From contig NZ_LR134440.1 of the NCBI RefSeq assembly GCF_900637855.1, positions 558,001 to 622,000 on the forward strand: a stretch of DNA of 64,000 bases, read 5' to 3'. The notes beneath the pieces are model-generated. The model was not told the DNA's origin. It worked only from the letters and a program-made list of their open reading frames with translations, and did no database searches. The stretch is from Neisseria animaloris (GTDB lineage: Bacteria > Pseudomonadota > Gammaproteobacteria > Burkholderiales > Neisseriaceae). A program made the translations under genes and the position numbers. Shown one piece after another: positions 34,153 to 44,137 of this stretch. Positions within the stretch are counted from its first letter, which is position 1; each line of letters opens with the position of its first letter.

Positions 34153-35112
34153 TCAGACGGCCTCAGACCATTCGGCCACGGCATCGGCAAACATGGCAGC
34201 TACATCAAAGCCTTTCTGCTTCATGATTTCCTGAAAACCGGTGGGGCTGGTTACGTTGACTTCGGTCAGATAGTCGCCGATCACGTCCAAACCGGCGAGC
34301 AGGATACCCCGGCGTTTCAGCTCGGGTGCAAGGGTTTCGGCGATTTCGCGGTCGCGGGCCGACAGTTCCTGCGCCACACCGCGCCCGCCGGCAGCCAGAT
34401 TGCCGCGCGTTTCGCCCTGCTGCGGAATCCGTGCCAGCCCAAACGGCACCACTTTGCCGCCTATCACCAGCACGCGTTTGTCGCCGTGCACGATTTCGGG
34501 GATATAACGCTGCGCCATAATCGTGCGCGTATCAAGCTGCATTAGGGTTTCGAGAATGCTGCCGATATTGGGGTCGGCTTCGGTTAAACGGAAAATGCCC
34601 ATGCCGCCCATACCGTCGAGCGGTTTCACGATGATGTCGCCATGCTCTTTCAGAAACGCGCGCACATCGGCGGAACGGGTCGATACCAAAGTAGGTGCGG
34701 TAAAGCGGCTGAAATTCAGAATCGCCAGCTTCTCGTTGAAATCGCGCATGGCCTGCCCGCTGTTAAACACCTTCGCACCTTGCTGTTCTGCCAATGTGAG
34801 CAACTGGGTGGCGTAAAGGTATTGCATGTCGAACGGCGGGTCGGTGCGCATAATCACGGCATCAAAGTCTTTTAAGGCCGTCTGAATTTTATCGGCGGCT
34901 TTAAACCACTGTTTATCATAATCGTCTTTCGCGCCGCCGAACTCAAACGCCGCAGCCTGAGCCGTTACCACGCCGTTTTTAACCGCCAACTCGCTGCTCA
35001 AGGTATGCGATAAACGCCAACCACGCATAGCCATTTCGCGCATCATTGCATAAGTGGTGTCTTTATAGGTTTTAAAAGTCGCCATCGGGTCGGCGATAAA
35101 CAAAATGTTCAT
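34153..35112 (-). CDS. gshB: glutathione synthetase
   Basis: Joins gamma-glutamylcysteine and glycine with ATP. 319 residues of ATP-grasp fold. N-terminal [24 protein letters not shown], the [12 protein letters not shown] segment (about 93-104), [13 protein letters not shown] nucleotide loop (about 162-174) and [13 protein letters not shown] near the end are diagnostic. The last codons GCC GTC TGA lie within a DUS, which supplies the stop codon. First gene of a gshB-dgkA-dgkA operon. Confidence 0.96.
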   Translation of the reverse strand: MNILFIADPMATFKTYKDTTYAMMREMAMRGWRLSHTLSSELAVKNGVVTAQAAAFEFGGAKDDYDKQWFKAADKIQTALKDFDAVIMRTDPPFDMQYLYATQLLTLAEQQGAKVFNSGQAMRDFNEKLAILNFSRFTAPTLVSTRSADVRAFLKEHGDIIVKPLDGMGGMGIFRLTEADPNIGSILETLMQLDTRTIMAQRYIPEIVHGDKRVLVIGGKVVPFGLARIPQQGETRGNLAAGGRGVAQELSARDREIAETLAPELKRRGILLAGLDVIGDYLTEVNVTSPTGFQEIMKQKGFDVAAMFADAVAEWSEAV

Positions 35113-35153
35113 GAACTTTCCTTATCATATCAACGGCTTCATCATGCCGCATC

Positions 35154-35182
35154 GAGGCCGTCTGAAACGTTCAGACGGCCTC
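35154..35182 (-). terminator. DUS terminator of ung
   Basis: GAGGCCGTCTGAA and complement with a three-base centre, ten bases past the ung stop. Confidence 0.75.
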
Positions 35183-35192
35183 ATCTGTTGTG

Positions 35193-35852
35193 CTATATCT
35201 GCCAATCTATCGGCATTTCACCGTGCTCTTGTAAATAACGGTTGGCTTGCGAGAAATGGCGGCAGCCGAAAAAGCCGCGGTGTGCCGACAAAGGCGAAGG
35301 ATGCGGCGAAGTCAGCACCAAATGGCGGTTGCGGTCGATAAACGCACCTTTTTTCTGCGCGTGGCTGCCCCACAAAAGAAACACGATATGCTCGCGGTGT
35401 TCGTTCAACTGCGCGATCACGCGGTCGGTAAACTGTTCCCAACCCAAAGAAGCATGCGAATGCGCCTGCCCCGCCCGCACGGTCAGCACTGTGTTCAGCA
35501 GCAGCACGCCCTGCTCCGCCCAATGTTGCAGAAAACCGTGGCGCGGAATTTGGAAACCGGCAATATCGTTCGCCAATTCTTTATAGATGTTTACCAACGA
35601 CGGCGGAACGGCAATATCCGGCCGTACCGAAAATGCCAACCCGTGCGCCTGCCCCGCGCCGTGGTAAGGGTCTTGCCCCAAAATCACCACTTTAACTTGA
35701 TCAAACTCAGTTGCTTTAAACGCATTGAACACATCGGAAGCAGGCGGGTAAATAATCCGGCCGGATGCACGCTCCTGCTTCACGCTTTGAATGATATGTT
35801 GAAAATACGGCTGCTGTTTTTCTGCGCCGATGGCCTCATGCCACGTATTCAT
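35193..35852 (-). CDS. ung: uracil-DNA glycosylase
   Basis: Removes uracil from DNA, first step of base excision repair. 219 residues. Catalytic [18 protein letters not shown] (Asp in motif A, about 60-77) and [14 protein letters not shown] (motif B, about 184-197) are intact. Its neighbours are gshB (same strand, after a terminator) and yihD (divergent). Confidence 0.97.
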   Translation of the reverse strand: MNTWHEAIGAEKQQPYFQHIIQSVKQERASGRIIYPPASDVFNAFKATEFDQVKVVILGQDPYHGAGQAHGLAFSVRPDIAVPPSLVNIYKELANDIAGFQIPRHGFLQHWAEQGVLLLNTVLTVRAGQAHSHASLGWEQFTDRVIAQLNEHREHIVFLLWGSHAQKKGAFIDRNRHLVLTSPHPSPLSAHRGFFGCRHFSQANRYLQEHGEMPIDWQI

Positions 35853-36042
35853 GATATTTCCAAACCAAATAACGCTGATACGGCAGATTATAGCAAAATA
35901 TTTTTTTCAGACGGCCTCCCTATATAAAATGAGGCTGTCTGGAAATGTAGCCGGCTGTCTTTGAAATTCATCAGCAAATTCTTTAAACTGCCAACCATGC
36001 ATTCAAACACTTTTATCGGCATATCAAAGAAAAGGAAACATT

Positions 36043-36309
36043 ATGCGCTCACACCGCCTGCGTGAACTGTTGGAACTGCTCGAACCGTATTGGAAACAAG
36101 ACCCAGAAATGCATTTAATGCAAATTCTGCAAAAAATTGCCGATGAAGCGGGTTTTGACAAACCGCTTACCGAGCTTTCCGACGAAATCATCATCTACCA
36201 TCTGAAAATGGCCGGCAAAGATAAGCTGGCTCCTATTCCCGGTTTGCAAAAAGATTATGAAGAGGACTTCAAAAGCGCATTGCTGAAAGCACGTGGCATC
36301 GTCAAATAA
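36043..36309 (+). CDS. yihD: YihD family (DUF1040) protein
   Basis: 88 residues, the family's usual size. Strong match in pattern to E. coli YihD: RLRELLELLEPYWKQDP at the start, LSDEIIIYHLKM in the middle and the near-invariant IPGLQKDYEEDFKSALLKARG at the end. Function unknown; E. coli yihD is induced by envelope stress. AAAGGAAACATT precedes the ATG. Confidence 0.92.
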   Translation: MRSHRLRELLELLEPYWKQDPEMHLMQILQKIADEAGFDKPLTELSDEIIIYHLKMAGKDKLAPIPGLQKDYEEDFKSALLKARGIVK

Positions 36310-36388
36310 ATCTCTTTTCTGCTCCTGCTGCAAAAAATCGCCGAAGTAACGACAGCGGCATCATACCCGATTCCATTATAAAGGTATA

Positions 36389-36418
36389 AAGGCCGTCTGA
36401 ACTTTTTTCAGACGGCCT
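36389..36418. terminator. DUS terminator between yihD and trpS
   Basis: Inverted DUS with six-base loop between the convergent ends. Confidence 0.75.
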
Positions 36419-36433
36419 CCCAACTTTCTTATT

Positions 36434-37444
36434 CTACTTCAAAGCCCGGATGCCCACGGCATCGCGCACTTGATCAAGCAATACGCGCGCCTGTTTCCGG
36501 GCTTTTTGTGCGCCTGCCTGCAAAATATCTTCGATCTGCGCGGGGTTGGCGGTTAAGGCGTTGTAGCGTTCGCGCGGTTCGGCCAATTCGGCGTTGATTT
36601 TCGCGGCAAGCATTTTTTTGGCTTCGCCCCATGCCAAGCCTTCGGCCAGCATTTGCGTGAATTCGGCGGTTTCGGCAGGTGTGGCAAAGGCTTTGTAAAT
36701 CTCAAACAACGGGCTTTCGTCTGGCTGTTTCGGCTCGCCCGGCTCTTTTAAGTTGGTGATGATTTTATTCACCGATTTTTGGGTTTTCTTATCGTTTTCC
36801 CACAGCGGAATGGTGTTGCCGTAGCTCTTGCTCATCTTACGGCCGTCCAAGCCTACCAGCAACTCTACGTTTTCGTCGATTTTCACTTCGGGCAGCGTAA
36901 ACACTTCTTTAAAGCGGTGGTTGAAACGGCCGGCAATATCGCGCGCCATTTCAACGTGTTGGATTTGGTCGCGGCCCACCGGCACTTCTTGCGCGTTAAA
37001 CATCAAAATATCGGCGGTCATCAGAATCGGGTAGCTGTACAAACCCATTTCGATTTGGTGGTCTTGGTCTTCCTGCCCTTTATCGAGATTTTCCTGCACC
37101 GCCGCTTTGTAGGCATGGGCGCGGTTCATCAGACCTTTGGCGGTAATGCAGGTCAGAATCCAGTTCAACTCCATGATTTCGGGAATGTCGCTCTGGCGGT
37201 AAAACGTGGTTTTTTCGGGGTCTAAACCGCAAGCCAGCCAAGTAGCGGCAACGGCTTGGGTGGATTCGTGAATCATCTCGGGATCATGGCATTTGATGAT
37301 GCCGTGGTAATCGGCGAGAAACAGGAAAGATTCGGTATCCGGCGCATGCGAGGCCGCAATCGCAGGGCGGATAGCGCCGACGTAGTTGCCCAAGTGCGGA
37401 ATGCCGGTGGTGGTTACGCCGGTTAAAACACGTTTTTTATTCAT
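36434..37444 (-). CDS. trpS: tryptophanyl-tRNA synthetase
   Basis: 336 residues from ATG 37444; the longer frame upstream translates a DUS. Class I signatures: the HIGH-like [15 protein letters not shown] (about 13-27) and [12 protein letters not shown] (about 190-201). Charges tRNA-Trp. AGAGAAC stands nine bases upstream. Monocistronic with its own terminator. Confidence 0.96.
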   Translation of the reverse strand: MNKKRVLTGVTTTGIPHLGNYVGAIRPAIAASHAPDTESFLFLADYHGIIKCHDPEMIHESTQAVAATWLACGLDPEKTTFYRQSDIPEIMELNWILTCITAKGLMNRAHAYKAAVQENLDKGQEDQDHQIEMGLYSYPILMTADILMFNAQEVPVGRDQIQHVEMARDIAGRFNHRFKEVFTLPEVKIDENVELLVGLDGRKMSKSYGNTIPLWENDKKTQKSVNKIITNLKEPGEPKQPDESPLFEIYKAFATPAETAEFTQMLAEGLAWGEAKKMLAAKINAELAEPRERYNALTANPAQIEDILQAGAQKARKQARVLLDQVRDAVGIRALK

Positions 37445-37464
37445 TTTGTTCTCTTTAAATAAGA

Positions 37465-37558
37465 TTTCAGACGGCCTGTTCAAACAGAGGCCGTCTGAAA
37501 CGGCAATCATAAAAATCAAGTGGCGGATTATACATCAAACACGGTTTTCAGACGGCCT
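37465..37558. repeat. three DUS in a cluster between trpS and clpB
   Basis: Copies at 37465-37477 (reverse), 37488-37500 (forward) and about 37545-37557 (reverse) alternate in direction. The last two form an inverted pair around 43 bases. They lie in the divergent region, so their value is probably as uptake signals. Confidence 0.55.
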
Positions 37559-37671
37559 TTACACACAATCCGCCGCGTTTTTCGTAGAGGTATATCAAAC
37601 TTATCCACAAGCATATTTTATTAATATTCATGAATTTATAAAATATTTTAATCTGTTGGATAGAAAAGATA

Positions 37672-37698
37672 TTGACTTACCCACAGGCGAACCCATAT
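37672..37698 (+). promoter_or_regulatory. sigma-32-like heat-shock promoter of clpB
   Basis: TTGACTT, a 13-base spacer and CCCATAT resemble the sigma-32 consensus CTTGAAA-N11-16-CCCCATNT. It ends 45 bases before the clpB ATG, the right distance for a chaperone promoter. Confidence 0.6.
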
Positions 37699-37742
37699 AG
37701 CTTTCATCCGAACAATACACAAACTTTAAAGAAAGAAAACAG

Positions 37743-40316
37743 ATGAGATTCGACAAACTAACCGCAAAATTCCAACAAGCGCTGGCCGATGCCCAGAGCT
37801 TGGCTTTGGCTGCCGACAACAGTTATCTCGAAGCAGGCCATGTATTGAAAGCTCTGCTCGACGATGCCGAAGGCGGCACCGCAGCCCTGCTTTCACACGC
37901 CGGTGTAAACGTACCCCAAGTAAAACAACAACTTACCCAAACCTTAAACAACTTGCCCAAAGTATCCGGCACAGGCGGCGAAATCCTGCCCAGCCGCGAA
38001 TTACAGGCCGTCTTAAACCTGATGGACAAAGCCGCCATGAAACGCGGCGATGCCTATATCGCCAGCGAACTGTTCCCGCTGGCACTGGTACAGCAAAACG
38101 ACAGCACCGGCAAAATTCTGAAAAACGCCGGAGCCACCGAACAAAACATCAACGCCGCCATTGATGCGGTACGCGGAGGAGCCGCTGTGGATAACCCCAA
38201 TGCCGAAGACCAACGTGAAGCCCTGAAAAAATACACACTCGATTTAACCCAGCGCGCCCGCGAAGGCAAACTCGACCCTGTGATTGGCCGCGACGACGAA
38301 ATCCGCCGCGCCATTCAAGTTTTGCAACGCCGCACCAAAAACAACCCCGTGTTAATCGGCGAACCCGGCGTGGGTAAAACCGCCATTGTGGAAGGCTTGG
38401 CTCAACGCATCGTCGATGGCGAAGTGCCCGATTCCCTGCGCAACAAACGCCTGCTGGTGCTTGATTTGGCCGCCTTGATTGCCGGTGCCAAATACCGCGG
38501 CGAGTTTGAAGAACGCCTGAAGGCCGTCTTAAACGATTTGGCTAAAGACGACGGCAACACACTGATTTTCATTGATGAAATCCATACTTTGGTTGGCGCG
38601 GGTAAAACCGACGGCGCGATGGACGCGGGTAATATGCTCAAACCCGCCCTTGCCCGCGGCGAACTGCACTGTATCGGTGCCACCACTTTGGACGAATACC
38701 GCCAATACATCGAAAAAGATGCCGCGCTGGAACGCCGCTTCCAAAAAGTATTGGTGGGCGAACCGAGCGTGGAAGACACCATCGCCATTCTGCGCGGCTT
38801 GCAGGAGCGTTACGAAATCCACCACGGCATCGACATCACCGACCCGGCCATTGTCGCTGCCGCGGAATTGAGCAACCGCTACATTACCGACCGCTTTCTG
38901 CCCGATAAGGCCATTGATTTGATCGACGAAGCCGCCAGCCGCATCAAAATGGAATTGGATTCCAAACCTGAGCAGATGGACAAACTCGACCGCCGCATCA
39001 TCCAACTCAAAATGGAAAAAATGCACGTTGAGAAAGAAAGCGACGATGCCAGCAAAAAACGCTTGGAACTGATCGACGAAGAAATCGCCGGCCTGCAAAA
39101 AGAATACGCCGATTTAGACGAAATCTGGAAAGCCGAAAAAGCCGCTTCCGCCGGCACCGCCGACGTGAAAAAACAAATCGACGACATCAAAGTCAAAATC
39201 GAGCAGGCCAAACGCCAAGGCGATTTTGCCCGTGCCTCTGAACTCGAATACGGAGAACTGCCCAAACTTGCGCGCCAACTGGAATCGCTGGAAAGCAATC
39301 CCGAAGAAAAACAGGCCAACAAACTTTTCCGCACCAAAGTGGGCGCGGACGAAGTGGCCGAAATCGTATCGCGCATGACCGGCATTCCCGTGAGCAAAAT
39401 GATGGAAGGCGAACGCGAAAAACTGCTGAAAATGGAAGACGTGCTGCATAACCGCGTTGTCGGCCAAAACGAAGCCGTGCGCGCCGTATCCGATGCCATC
39501 CGCCGCTCGCGTTCAGGCTTGGCCGACCCCAACAAACCTTACGGCAGCTTCCTCTTCTTAGGCCCGACCGGCGTCGGCAAAACCGAATTGTGCAAAGCAT
39601 TGGCGAGCTTCCTGTTTGACAGCGAAGACCATTTAATCCGCATCGATATGTCGGAATACATGGAAAAACACGCCGTTGCCCGCTTAATCGGCGCGCCTCC
39701 CGGCTACGTCGGCTACGAAGAAGGCGGCTACCTAACCGAACAAGTCCGCCGCAAGCCTTATAGCGTGATCCTGCTCGACGAAGTGGAAAAAGCTCACCCC
39801 GACGTGTTCAACATCCTGCTGCAAGTGCTGGACGACGGCCGCTTAACCGACGGGCAAGGCCGCACGGTAGACTTTAAAAACACCGTGATCGTGATGACTT
39901 CCAACATCGGCAGCCAACACATCCAGCAAATGGGCGTAGCCGACTACGATGCGGTGAAAGAAGTGGTGATGGAAGACGTGAAAGAACACTTCCGCCCCGA
40001 AATGATCAACCGTATTGACGAAGTGGTCGTGTTCCACGGCTTGGATCAGGCCAATATCCGCAGCATCGCCAAAATCCAGCTCAAAGGCTTGGAAAAACGC
40101 CTTGCCGCGCAAAACCTGCATCTCAAAGTCGACGATGCCGCGCTGGACATCATCGCCAAAGCAGGCTTCGACCCCGTTTACGGCGCACGCCCGCTCAAAC
40201 GCGCCATCCAAGCCGAAATCGAAAACCCGCTGGCCGTTGCGCTGCTGGAAGGCAAATATCAGCCTGAAAGCGTGATTCATGTGAAAGCGGACGGGGATAA
40301 GCTGGCGTTTGATTGA
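37743..40316 (+). CDS. clpB: ATP-dependent disaggregase ClpB
   Basis: 857 residues. N-terminal Clp repeat domain, first AAA domain with GEPGVGKT (about 203-210), the coiled-coil M domain (about 405-525) that separates ClpB from ClpA, and the second AAA domain with GPTGVGKT (about 604-611). Rescues aggregated proteins with DnaK. AAAGAAAACAG precedes the ATG, and a sigma-32-like promoter is upstream. Confidence 0.97.
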   Translation: MRFDKLTAKFQQALADAQSLALAADNSYLEAGHVLKALLDDAEGGTAALLSHAGVNVPQVKQQLTQTLNNLPKVSGTGGEILPSRELQAVLNLMDKAAMKRGDAYIASELFPLALVQQNDSTGKILKNAGATEQNINAAIDAVRGGAAVDNPNAEDQREALKKYTLDLTQRAREGKLDPVIGRDDEIRRAIQVLQRRTKNNPVLIGEPGVGKTAIVEGLAQRIVDGEVPDSLRNKRLLVLDLAALIAGAKYRGEFEERLKAVLNDLAKDDGNTLIFIDEIHTLVGAGKTDGAMDAGNMLKPALARGELHCIGATTLDEYRQYIEKDAALERRFQKVLVGEPSVEDTIAILRGLQERYEIHHGIDITDPAIVAAAELSNRYITDRFLPDKAIDLIDEAASRIKMELDSKPEQMDKLDRRIIQLKMEKMHVEKESDDASKKRLELIDEEIAGLQKEYADLDEIWKAEKAASAGTADVKKQIDDIKVKIEQAKRQGDFARASELEYGELPKLARQLESLESNPEEKQANKLFRTKVGADEVAEIVSRMTGIPVSKMMEGEREKLLKMEDVLHNRVVGQNEAVRAVSDAIRRSRSGLADPNKPYGSFLFLGPTGVGKTELCKALASFLFDSEDHLIRIDMSEYMEKHAVARLIGAPPGYVGYEEGGYLTEQVRRKPYSVILLDEVEKAHPDVFNILLQVLDDGRLTDGQGRTVDFKNTVIVMTSNIGSQHIQQMGVADYDAVKEVVMEDVKEHFRPEMINRIDEVVVFHGLDQANIRSIAKIQLKGLEKRLAAQNLHLKVDDAALDIIAKAGFDPVYGARPLKRAIQAEIENPLAVALLEGKYQPESVIHVKADGDKLAFD

Positions 40317-40363
40317 TTGGCTTCAACCGTAGCAATCAGGTAGCAATCAATCAGTATAAATGG

Positions 40364-40389
40364 AGGCCGTCTGAAATTTCAGACGGCCT
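40364..40389. terminator. DUS palindrome terminator after clpB
   Basis: AGGCCGTCTGAAA immediately followed by its complement. It also supplies the TGA stop of the LysR remnant on the other strand. Confidence 0.7.
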
Positions 40390-40567
40390 TTAGCAATCCC
40401 TCCTTAACCTTCTCACTCAAAAAAGCGCGACCCACATAAGCTGCATAAAGTTTTGCAGTCAAGAAATGGTAATCGGGCAGCAGGCGCACTACTCTGTCGC
40501 CAGCTCAAATAAAGCTACCGTTTTCAACTATTTAGCAGAAAACTTTGAAGCTGAACAGAATGTTCAT
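40379..40567 (-). pseudogene. LysR-type regulator remnant (N- and C-terminal ends joined, two stops)
   Basis: One reading frame of 63 codons. Codons 1-20 read MNILFSFKVFC-stop-IVENGSFI, the start of a LysR helix-turn-helix (usual form MxxLxxFxVFxxVxExGSFxxAA). A second stop follows, then AGDRVVRLLPDY and LYAAYVGRAFLSEKVKEGLL, the typical LysR C-terminus (xGxLVxLLPDYxxxxxxLYAVYPxRxxLSxKVRxF). About 230 central residues are missing. It is divergent from the DoxX and dioxygenase genes, the standard position of their regulator, so this was very likely that regulator. Confidence 0.75.
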
Positions 40568-40672
40568 TATTTCCTATTAAAAAATAATTATTAAACAAAA
40601 ATAGTATATATCTATCAGAAAGAAAAATATATACTGCCCCATCTTTCCACTCTCATGAAATAAATAATCATT

Positions 40673-41083
40673 ATGACTAATACCAATCACAATTTGAGGC
40701 GTTTCCAACCTGTTTTATTATCTATTCTTCGCATCACTTCAGCCTATATGTTTATGTTGCATGGCACAGCAAAACTCTTTGCATTACCGCATATTGAGAT
40801 GTTTGACGGCTTGCAGCTAATGTCGATTTACGGTTTGGCCGGCATTCTCGAAGTAGTGGGCGGCACGTTACTTCTACTAGGTTTATTTACCCGTCCAGTA
40901 GCATTTATATTGTCAGGTATGATGGCCGTTGCTTATTTCATGGCCCACGCGGCTCAAGCCCCTTTATTGCCGCTGATGAATGGGGGCGAACCGGCAGCAT
41001 TGTTCTGCTTTATTTTCCTGTATATCGCAGCAGCTGGCGGTGGCAGTTGGGCTTTGGATAACAAATTAGGTAAAAAAGCATAA
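40673..41083 (+). CDS. DoxX family membrane protein
   Basis: 136 residues, four membrane helices. DoxX signatures: LRITSAYMFMLHGTAKLF (about 15-32), GLAGILEVVGGTLLLLGLFTRPVAF (about 54-78) and a GGGSWALDNKLG end. DoxX proteins are linked to redox or thiol balance and respiratory quinones; the exact role is open. No good Shine-Dalgarno is seen. It precedes an extradiol dioxygenase gene by about 250 bases, and a decayed LysR regulator lies divergently upstream. Confidence 0.88.
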   Translation: MTNTNHNLRRFQPVLLSILRITSAYMFMLHGTAKLFALPHIEMFDGLQLMSIYGLAGILEVVGGTLLLLGLFTRPVAFILSGMMAVAYFMAHAAQAPLLPLMNGGEPAALFCFIFLYIAAAGGGSWALDNKLGKKA

Positions 41084-41336
41084 TGCCGTTCGAAGCTGTC
41101 TTGCTCTTTCCTTTATTTAAGAGAATCCATATTGCTTAATTTATGGTGACCTCTTACTTATCGTATAAGCAAGGCAGCTTTTTTAACAACCTGTTTTTTT
41201 ATCATTATCTGTTCCGTCATGTTTGAGCTTGGTTCGAACATGATGGATATGCTACTTTATTCAATTTATTTGTCATAGTTTTACCAAACCTATATTATCT
41301 GTTTTAAACAAAAACCGCGATATTTCAGGTAGCAAT

Positions 41337-42134
41337 ATGAACAAAACCCCTGCTTTATTTCTCGGCCACGGCAGCCCGATGAATGCGATCGAGACCAATA
41401 ATCCGTTTAACTTCGGCTTTAAACAGACAGCGGAAAAGTTTCCTAAACCCCAAGCCATCTTGATGATTTCCGCCCACTGGTACAGTGATGATCTGCAAGT
41501 ATCCGGCAACGCAACTCCTGACATGATTTATGATTTTTACGGTTTCCCCGAAGAGCTAAGCCAAGTACAGTACCCTGCTCCCGGCAGCCTCGAACTGGCC
41601 GTCGAAGTGCAGCGTTTGCTTGCGCCCGAAACGGTATCTGTAGATAGGCAGCGGGGCTTCGATCACGGCACATGGAGTGTACTCAAGCATCTTTATCCCG
41701 AAGCCGATATTCCTGTCGTGCAACTGAGTATAAGCCGAAATCAGCCCTCTGAATGGCATTTCGCGCTGGCTCAAAAGCTCAAACCATTGCGCAAACAAGG
41801 TGTATTGATTGTCGGTAGCGGCAATATCGTTCACAACCTACGTGTCATCAGCTTTGCCCATATCCGCCAAGCGGGTGCAGCTTACGAATGGGCGGAAATT
41901 TTTCGCAACGGCATCAACCAGGCTATTTTGAATAGAGATAACGAAACATTGGTTCATTATCTGCGCTTGGGTGAGCCTGCTGCTTTGTCCATGCCTACGC
42001 CCGAACATTATCTACCCCTGCTCTACATTATGGCGTTGCGCGATGGCGATGATGAAGCTAGACTGTTTAATGATGAAATTGTCGGCGGATCGTTAAGCAT
42101 GACTTCGGTGTTGCTAGGGCAAAATTTTACCTAA
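41337..42134 (+). CDS. ygiD: 4,5-DOPA-extradiol-type dioxygenase (YgiD family)
   Basis: 265 residues of the class III extradiol ring-cleaving dioxygenase (LigB-like) fold. Metal ligands are expected in FLGHGSPMNAIE (His near 11), ISAHWYSDDLQV (His near 47) and the FDHGTWSVLKHLYPEADIPVVQLS segment. E. coli YgiD cleaves L-DOPA in vitro; the natural substrate is unknown. The gene has AGGTAG before the ATG. The pairing with DoxX is found in many proteobacteria. Confidence 0.92.
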   Translation: MNKTPALFLGHGSPMNAIETNNPFNFGFKQTAEKFPKPQAILMISAHWYSDDLQVSGNATPDMIYDFYGFPEELSQVQYPAPGSLELAVEVQRLLAPETVSVDRQRGFDHGTWSVLKHLYPEADIPVVQLSISRNQPSEWHFALAQKLKPLRKQGVLIVGSGNIVHNLRVISFAHIRQAGAAYEWAEIFRNGINQAILNRDNETLVHYLRLGEPAALSMPTPEHYLPLLYIMALRDGDDEARLFNDEIVGGSLSMTSVLLGQNFT

Positions 42135-42159
42135 TTCATTAAATTATAATATTATTTTT

Positions 42160-42843
42160 TCAAACAGCTTTTCCAATCAGATAATCCACCAAGGCCGGCA
42201 CTCCGTCTTCAGCTTTTTTGGCAATCACTTCTATACCTACTTCTACTTGCTGCGGATTCGGATCAACCAAATAGCACTCAGCCGTCGGCGGTGCAAAATG
42301 AAGCAACGAAGCCGCTGGATACACTTTCAACGAAGTACCGATTACCACCACGATGTCGGCATCCCTCATGATTTCAACCGCCAGAGGGAACAATGGTACT
42401 TCTTCACCAAACCACACAATATACGGGCGCATCGGATAGCCGTTGCAATCAGTGTCGTTTAAAGACTGATCGCCACTCCATTCAAGCACATCATTGTCAT
42501 TCACACTGCTGCGAACCTTGTTTAATTCTCCATGCAGATGCAACACATTTTGGCTGCCTGAGCGTTCATGCAGATTATCGACATTTTGAGTAATAATCTC
42601 TACATAGTAACACTGTTCTAACTTTACCAATGCTTTATGAGCAGCATTCGGTTCTGCCGCATTGGCTTGCCGGCGACGTTCGTTATAAAAATCCAATACC
42701 AACTGCGGATTGCGCTCAAAAGCTTCAGGTGTGCAAACATCAGTTACTCTATACCCTTCCCATAAACCACCAGCATCACGGAAAGTTTTCAAGCCACTGT
42801 CAGCACTAATACCTGCCCCGGTAAGAATCACGCATTTTTTCAT
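42160..42843 (-). CDS. cobB: Sir2-family NAD-dependent deacylase lacking zinc cysteines
   Basis: 227 residues. NAD-binding GAGISADSGLKTFRDAGGLWEGY (about 8-30), TQNVDNLHERSG and catalytic His in HLHGEL (about 98-110), then RPYIVWFGEEVP and VVIGTSLKVYPAASLL. The small zinc module between HGEL and RPYIVWFGE, which in most sirtuins has four cysteines, shows only one Cys here. Such zinc-less bacterial sirtuins exist. Likely removes acyl groups from lysines; activity cannot be judged. Confidence 0.9.
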   Translation of the reverse strand: MKKCVILTGAGISADSGLKTFRDAGGLWEGYRVTDVCTPEAFERNPQLVLDFYNERRRQANAAEPNAAHKALVKLEQCYYVEIITQNVDNLHERSGSQNVLHLHGELNKVRSSVNDNDVLEWSGDQSLNDTDCNGYPMRPYIVWFGEEVPLFPLAVEIMRDADIVVVIGTSLKVYPAASLLHFAPPTAECYLVDPNPQQVEVGIEVIAKKAEDGVPALVDYLIGKAV

Positions 42844-43055
42844 GATTTCATCCCGATTGTTGTATTCAAACGATTATAACGTATTAGTGATAGCTGCATT
42901 GTTTACGCAGCAGATTGAAAATGAAGCCTGCAAAGCCGCAAAAAAGCATTTTGCTTTAAAAAATATACAGTGTTAGTAATCAAAACAATGATTTATATCA
43001 CTTGGTCATTTTGTAGAAAGAATAGGAAATAAATATGCTTTATATTAATAAATAA

Positions 43056-43077
43056 GAGGCTAATGTAAATTAGCCTC
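43056..43077. terminator. non-DUS terminator after the minor pilin operon
   Basis: GAGGCTAA and TTAGCCTC form an 8-bp stem with six-base loop 17 bases past the pilX stop. Unlike nearly all other terminators in the window it is not built from DUS. Confidence 0.6.
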
Positions 43078-43093
43078 TATTTTTTATTACTGC

Positions 43094-43564
43094 TTACTGC
43101 TTTTTACCACCGATTTGTTCGCATTTTCCACTAGTATCATACCTTGTAGCAGAAACTGCATCTTCACAGCGATAAGCATTACCCAAACTATCCATCCATA
43201 TGGATAATGTATAATTCGTACCTGCTTTAGGTACCACGCGCAGATTATAACGTTTACTCTTTGGATCTGGTATTTTTACTGAAATTTCGTATCTTTTTTT
43301 TACCTCAGGCTTTTGAGCATAGCCATTTACAAATTTAGTTACTTCTGCCTCAGTATTCCATTTAGAAGGCTCTCTTATTCTTGCTGTTTTTAGTGCAGTA
43401 TTAATATCAATCAATTCCGCATGAGCTTCTGCTAAATGGCCTCTTTCAACATAATGAGAATAGGAAGGTAAAGCAATAGCTGTAAGAATACCAATAATAG
43501 CTACCACTATCAGCATTTCTATTAAAGTAAATCCTCTACAATATTTTATTTTTTTTAAATCCAT
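43094..43564 (-). CDS. pilX: minor type IV pilin PilX (PilL)
   Basis: 156 residues. Class III signal cut before Phe in [26 protein letters not shown], with Glu5 of the mature protein. The C-terminal part [22 protein letters not shown] with two cysteines forming the D-loop matches neisserial PilX, which promotes bacterial aggregation and adhesion and is incorporated in the fibre. Last gene of the pilH-I-J-K-X operon. Confidence 0.9.
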   Translation of the reverse strand: MDLKKIKYCRGFTLIEMLIVVAIIGILTAIALPSYSHYVERGHLAEAHAELIDINTALKTARIREPSKWNTEAEVTKFVNGYAQKPEVKKRYEISVKIPDPKSKRYNLRVVPKAGTNYTLSIWMDSLGNAYRCEDAVSATRYDTSGKCEQIGGKKQ

Positions 43565-43576
43565 TTAGTTCTACCT

Positions 43577-44137
43577 TTACTCGACAGATACATAAGATTG
43601 CAACATAACAACCGTATTATTATTTTTGCCCCATGCCTTTGAAGTAACTCGGTAAATAGGGGAGCCATCCGGCTGCGTACCAACATATTCCACGATATAT
43701 CTGGCGTTACGTCTACCTCTTGAAGAACCTACATTATAAATCTTACCATTCGTATCAATACACAAAGAGCCTCCGCATTCCTTTTTTCTTTTCCATGCCG
43801 GAGTATCACCACCTGCCTGCACAACCCTCCGTGGAGTTGTAGATACTTCAGAACCTGCAGCAGCACATAAGCCATTACTACAATCGGCTGAAAAAACAAC
43901 CTGAGAATCTTTGAAATTTAAAATCTCTGCTTCCCCTACTTGTAAGGCCGCCTCAGCCAAAGATAAAGCAAATTTTCTATCTGCATCATTAGTACTGATA
44001 CGTTGCTCAGTGTTATAAGATTGGGTAGCCGACACAACCAAAAATGCAATAACAAGCATTACTATTAATACAATAAACAGTGAAAATCCTTGCTGTGCGG
44101 CTTTCAAATTATGTCTTAAAATGTACGATTTGCGCAT
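43577..44137 (-). CDS. pilK: minor type IV pilin PilK
   Basis: 186 residues. The prepilin sequence QQGFSLFIVLIVMLVIAFLVV lacks Glu at mature position 5, as in meningococcal PilK, and continues SYNTEQRISTNDADRKFALSLAEAALQVGEAEI, the PilX_N-type helix. With PilH, PilI and PilJ it forms the priming complex for pilus assembly at the inner membrane. It overlaps the 3' end of pilJ by 22 bases. Confidence 0.9.
   Translation of the reverse strand: MRKSYILRHNLKAAQQGFSLFIVLIVMLVIAFLVVSATQSYNTEQRISTNDADRKFALSLAEAALQVGEAEILNFKDSQVVFSADCSNGLCAAAGSEVSTTPRRVVQAGGDTPAWKRKKECGGSLCIDTNGKIYNVGSSRGRRNARYIVEYVGTQPDGSPIYRVTSKAWGKNNNTVVMLQSYVSVE

Noticed and set aside
37386..37700. Plus-strand frame ending just before clpB with a protein-like AT-rich tail
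   Set aside because: It begins antisense to the trpS start and runs through several DUS. The tail overlaps the sigma-32-like promoter. A gene remnant cannot be excluded but is not supported.
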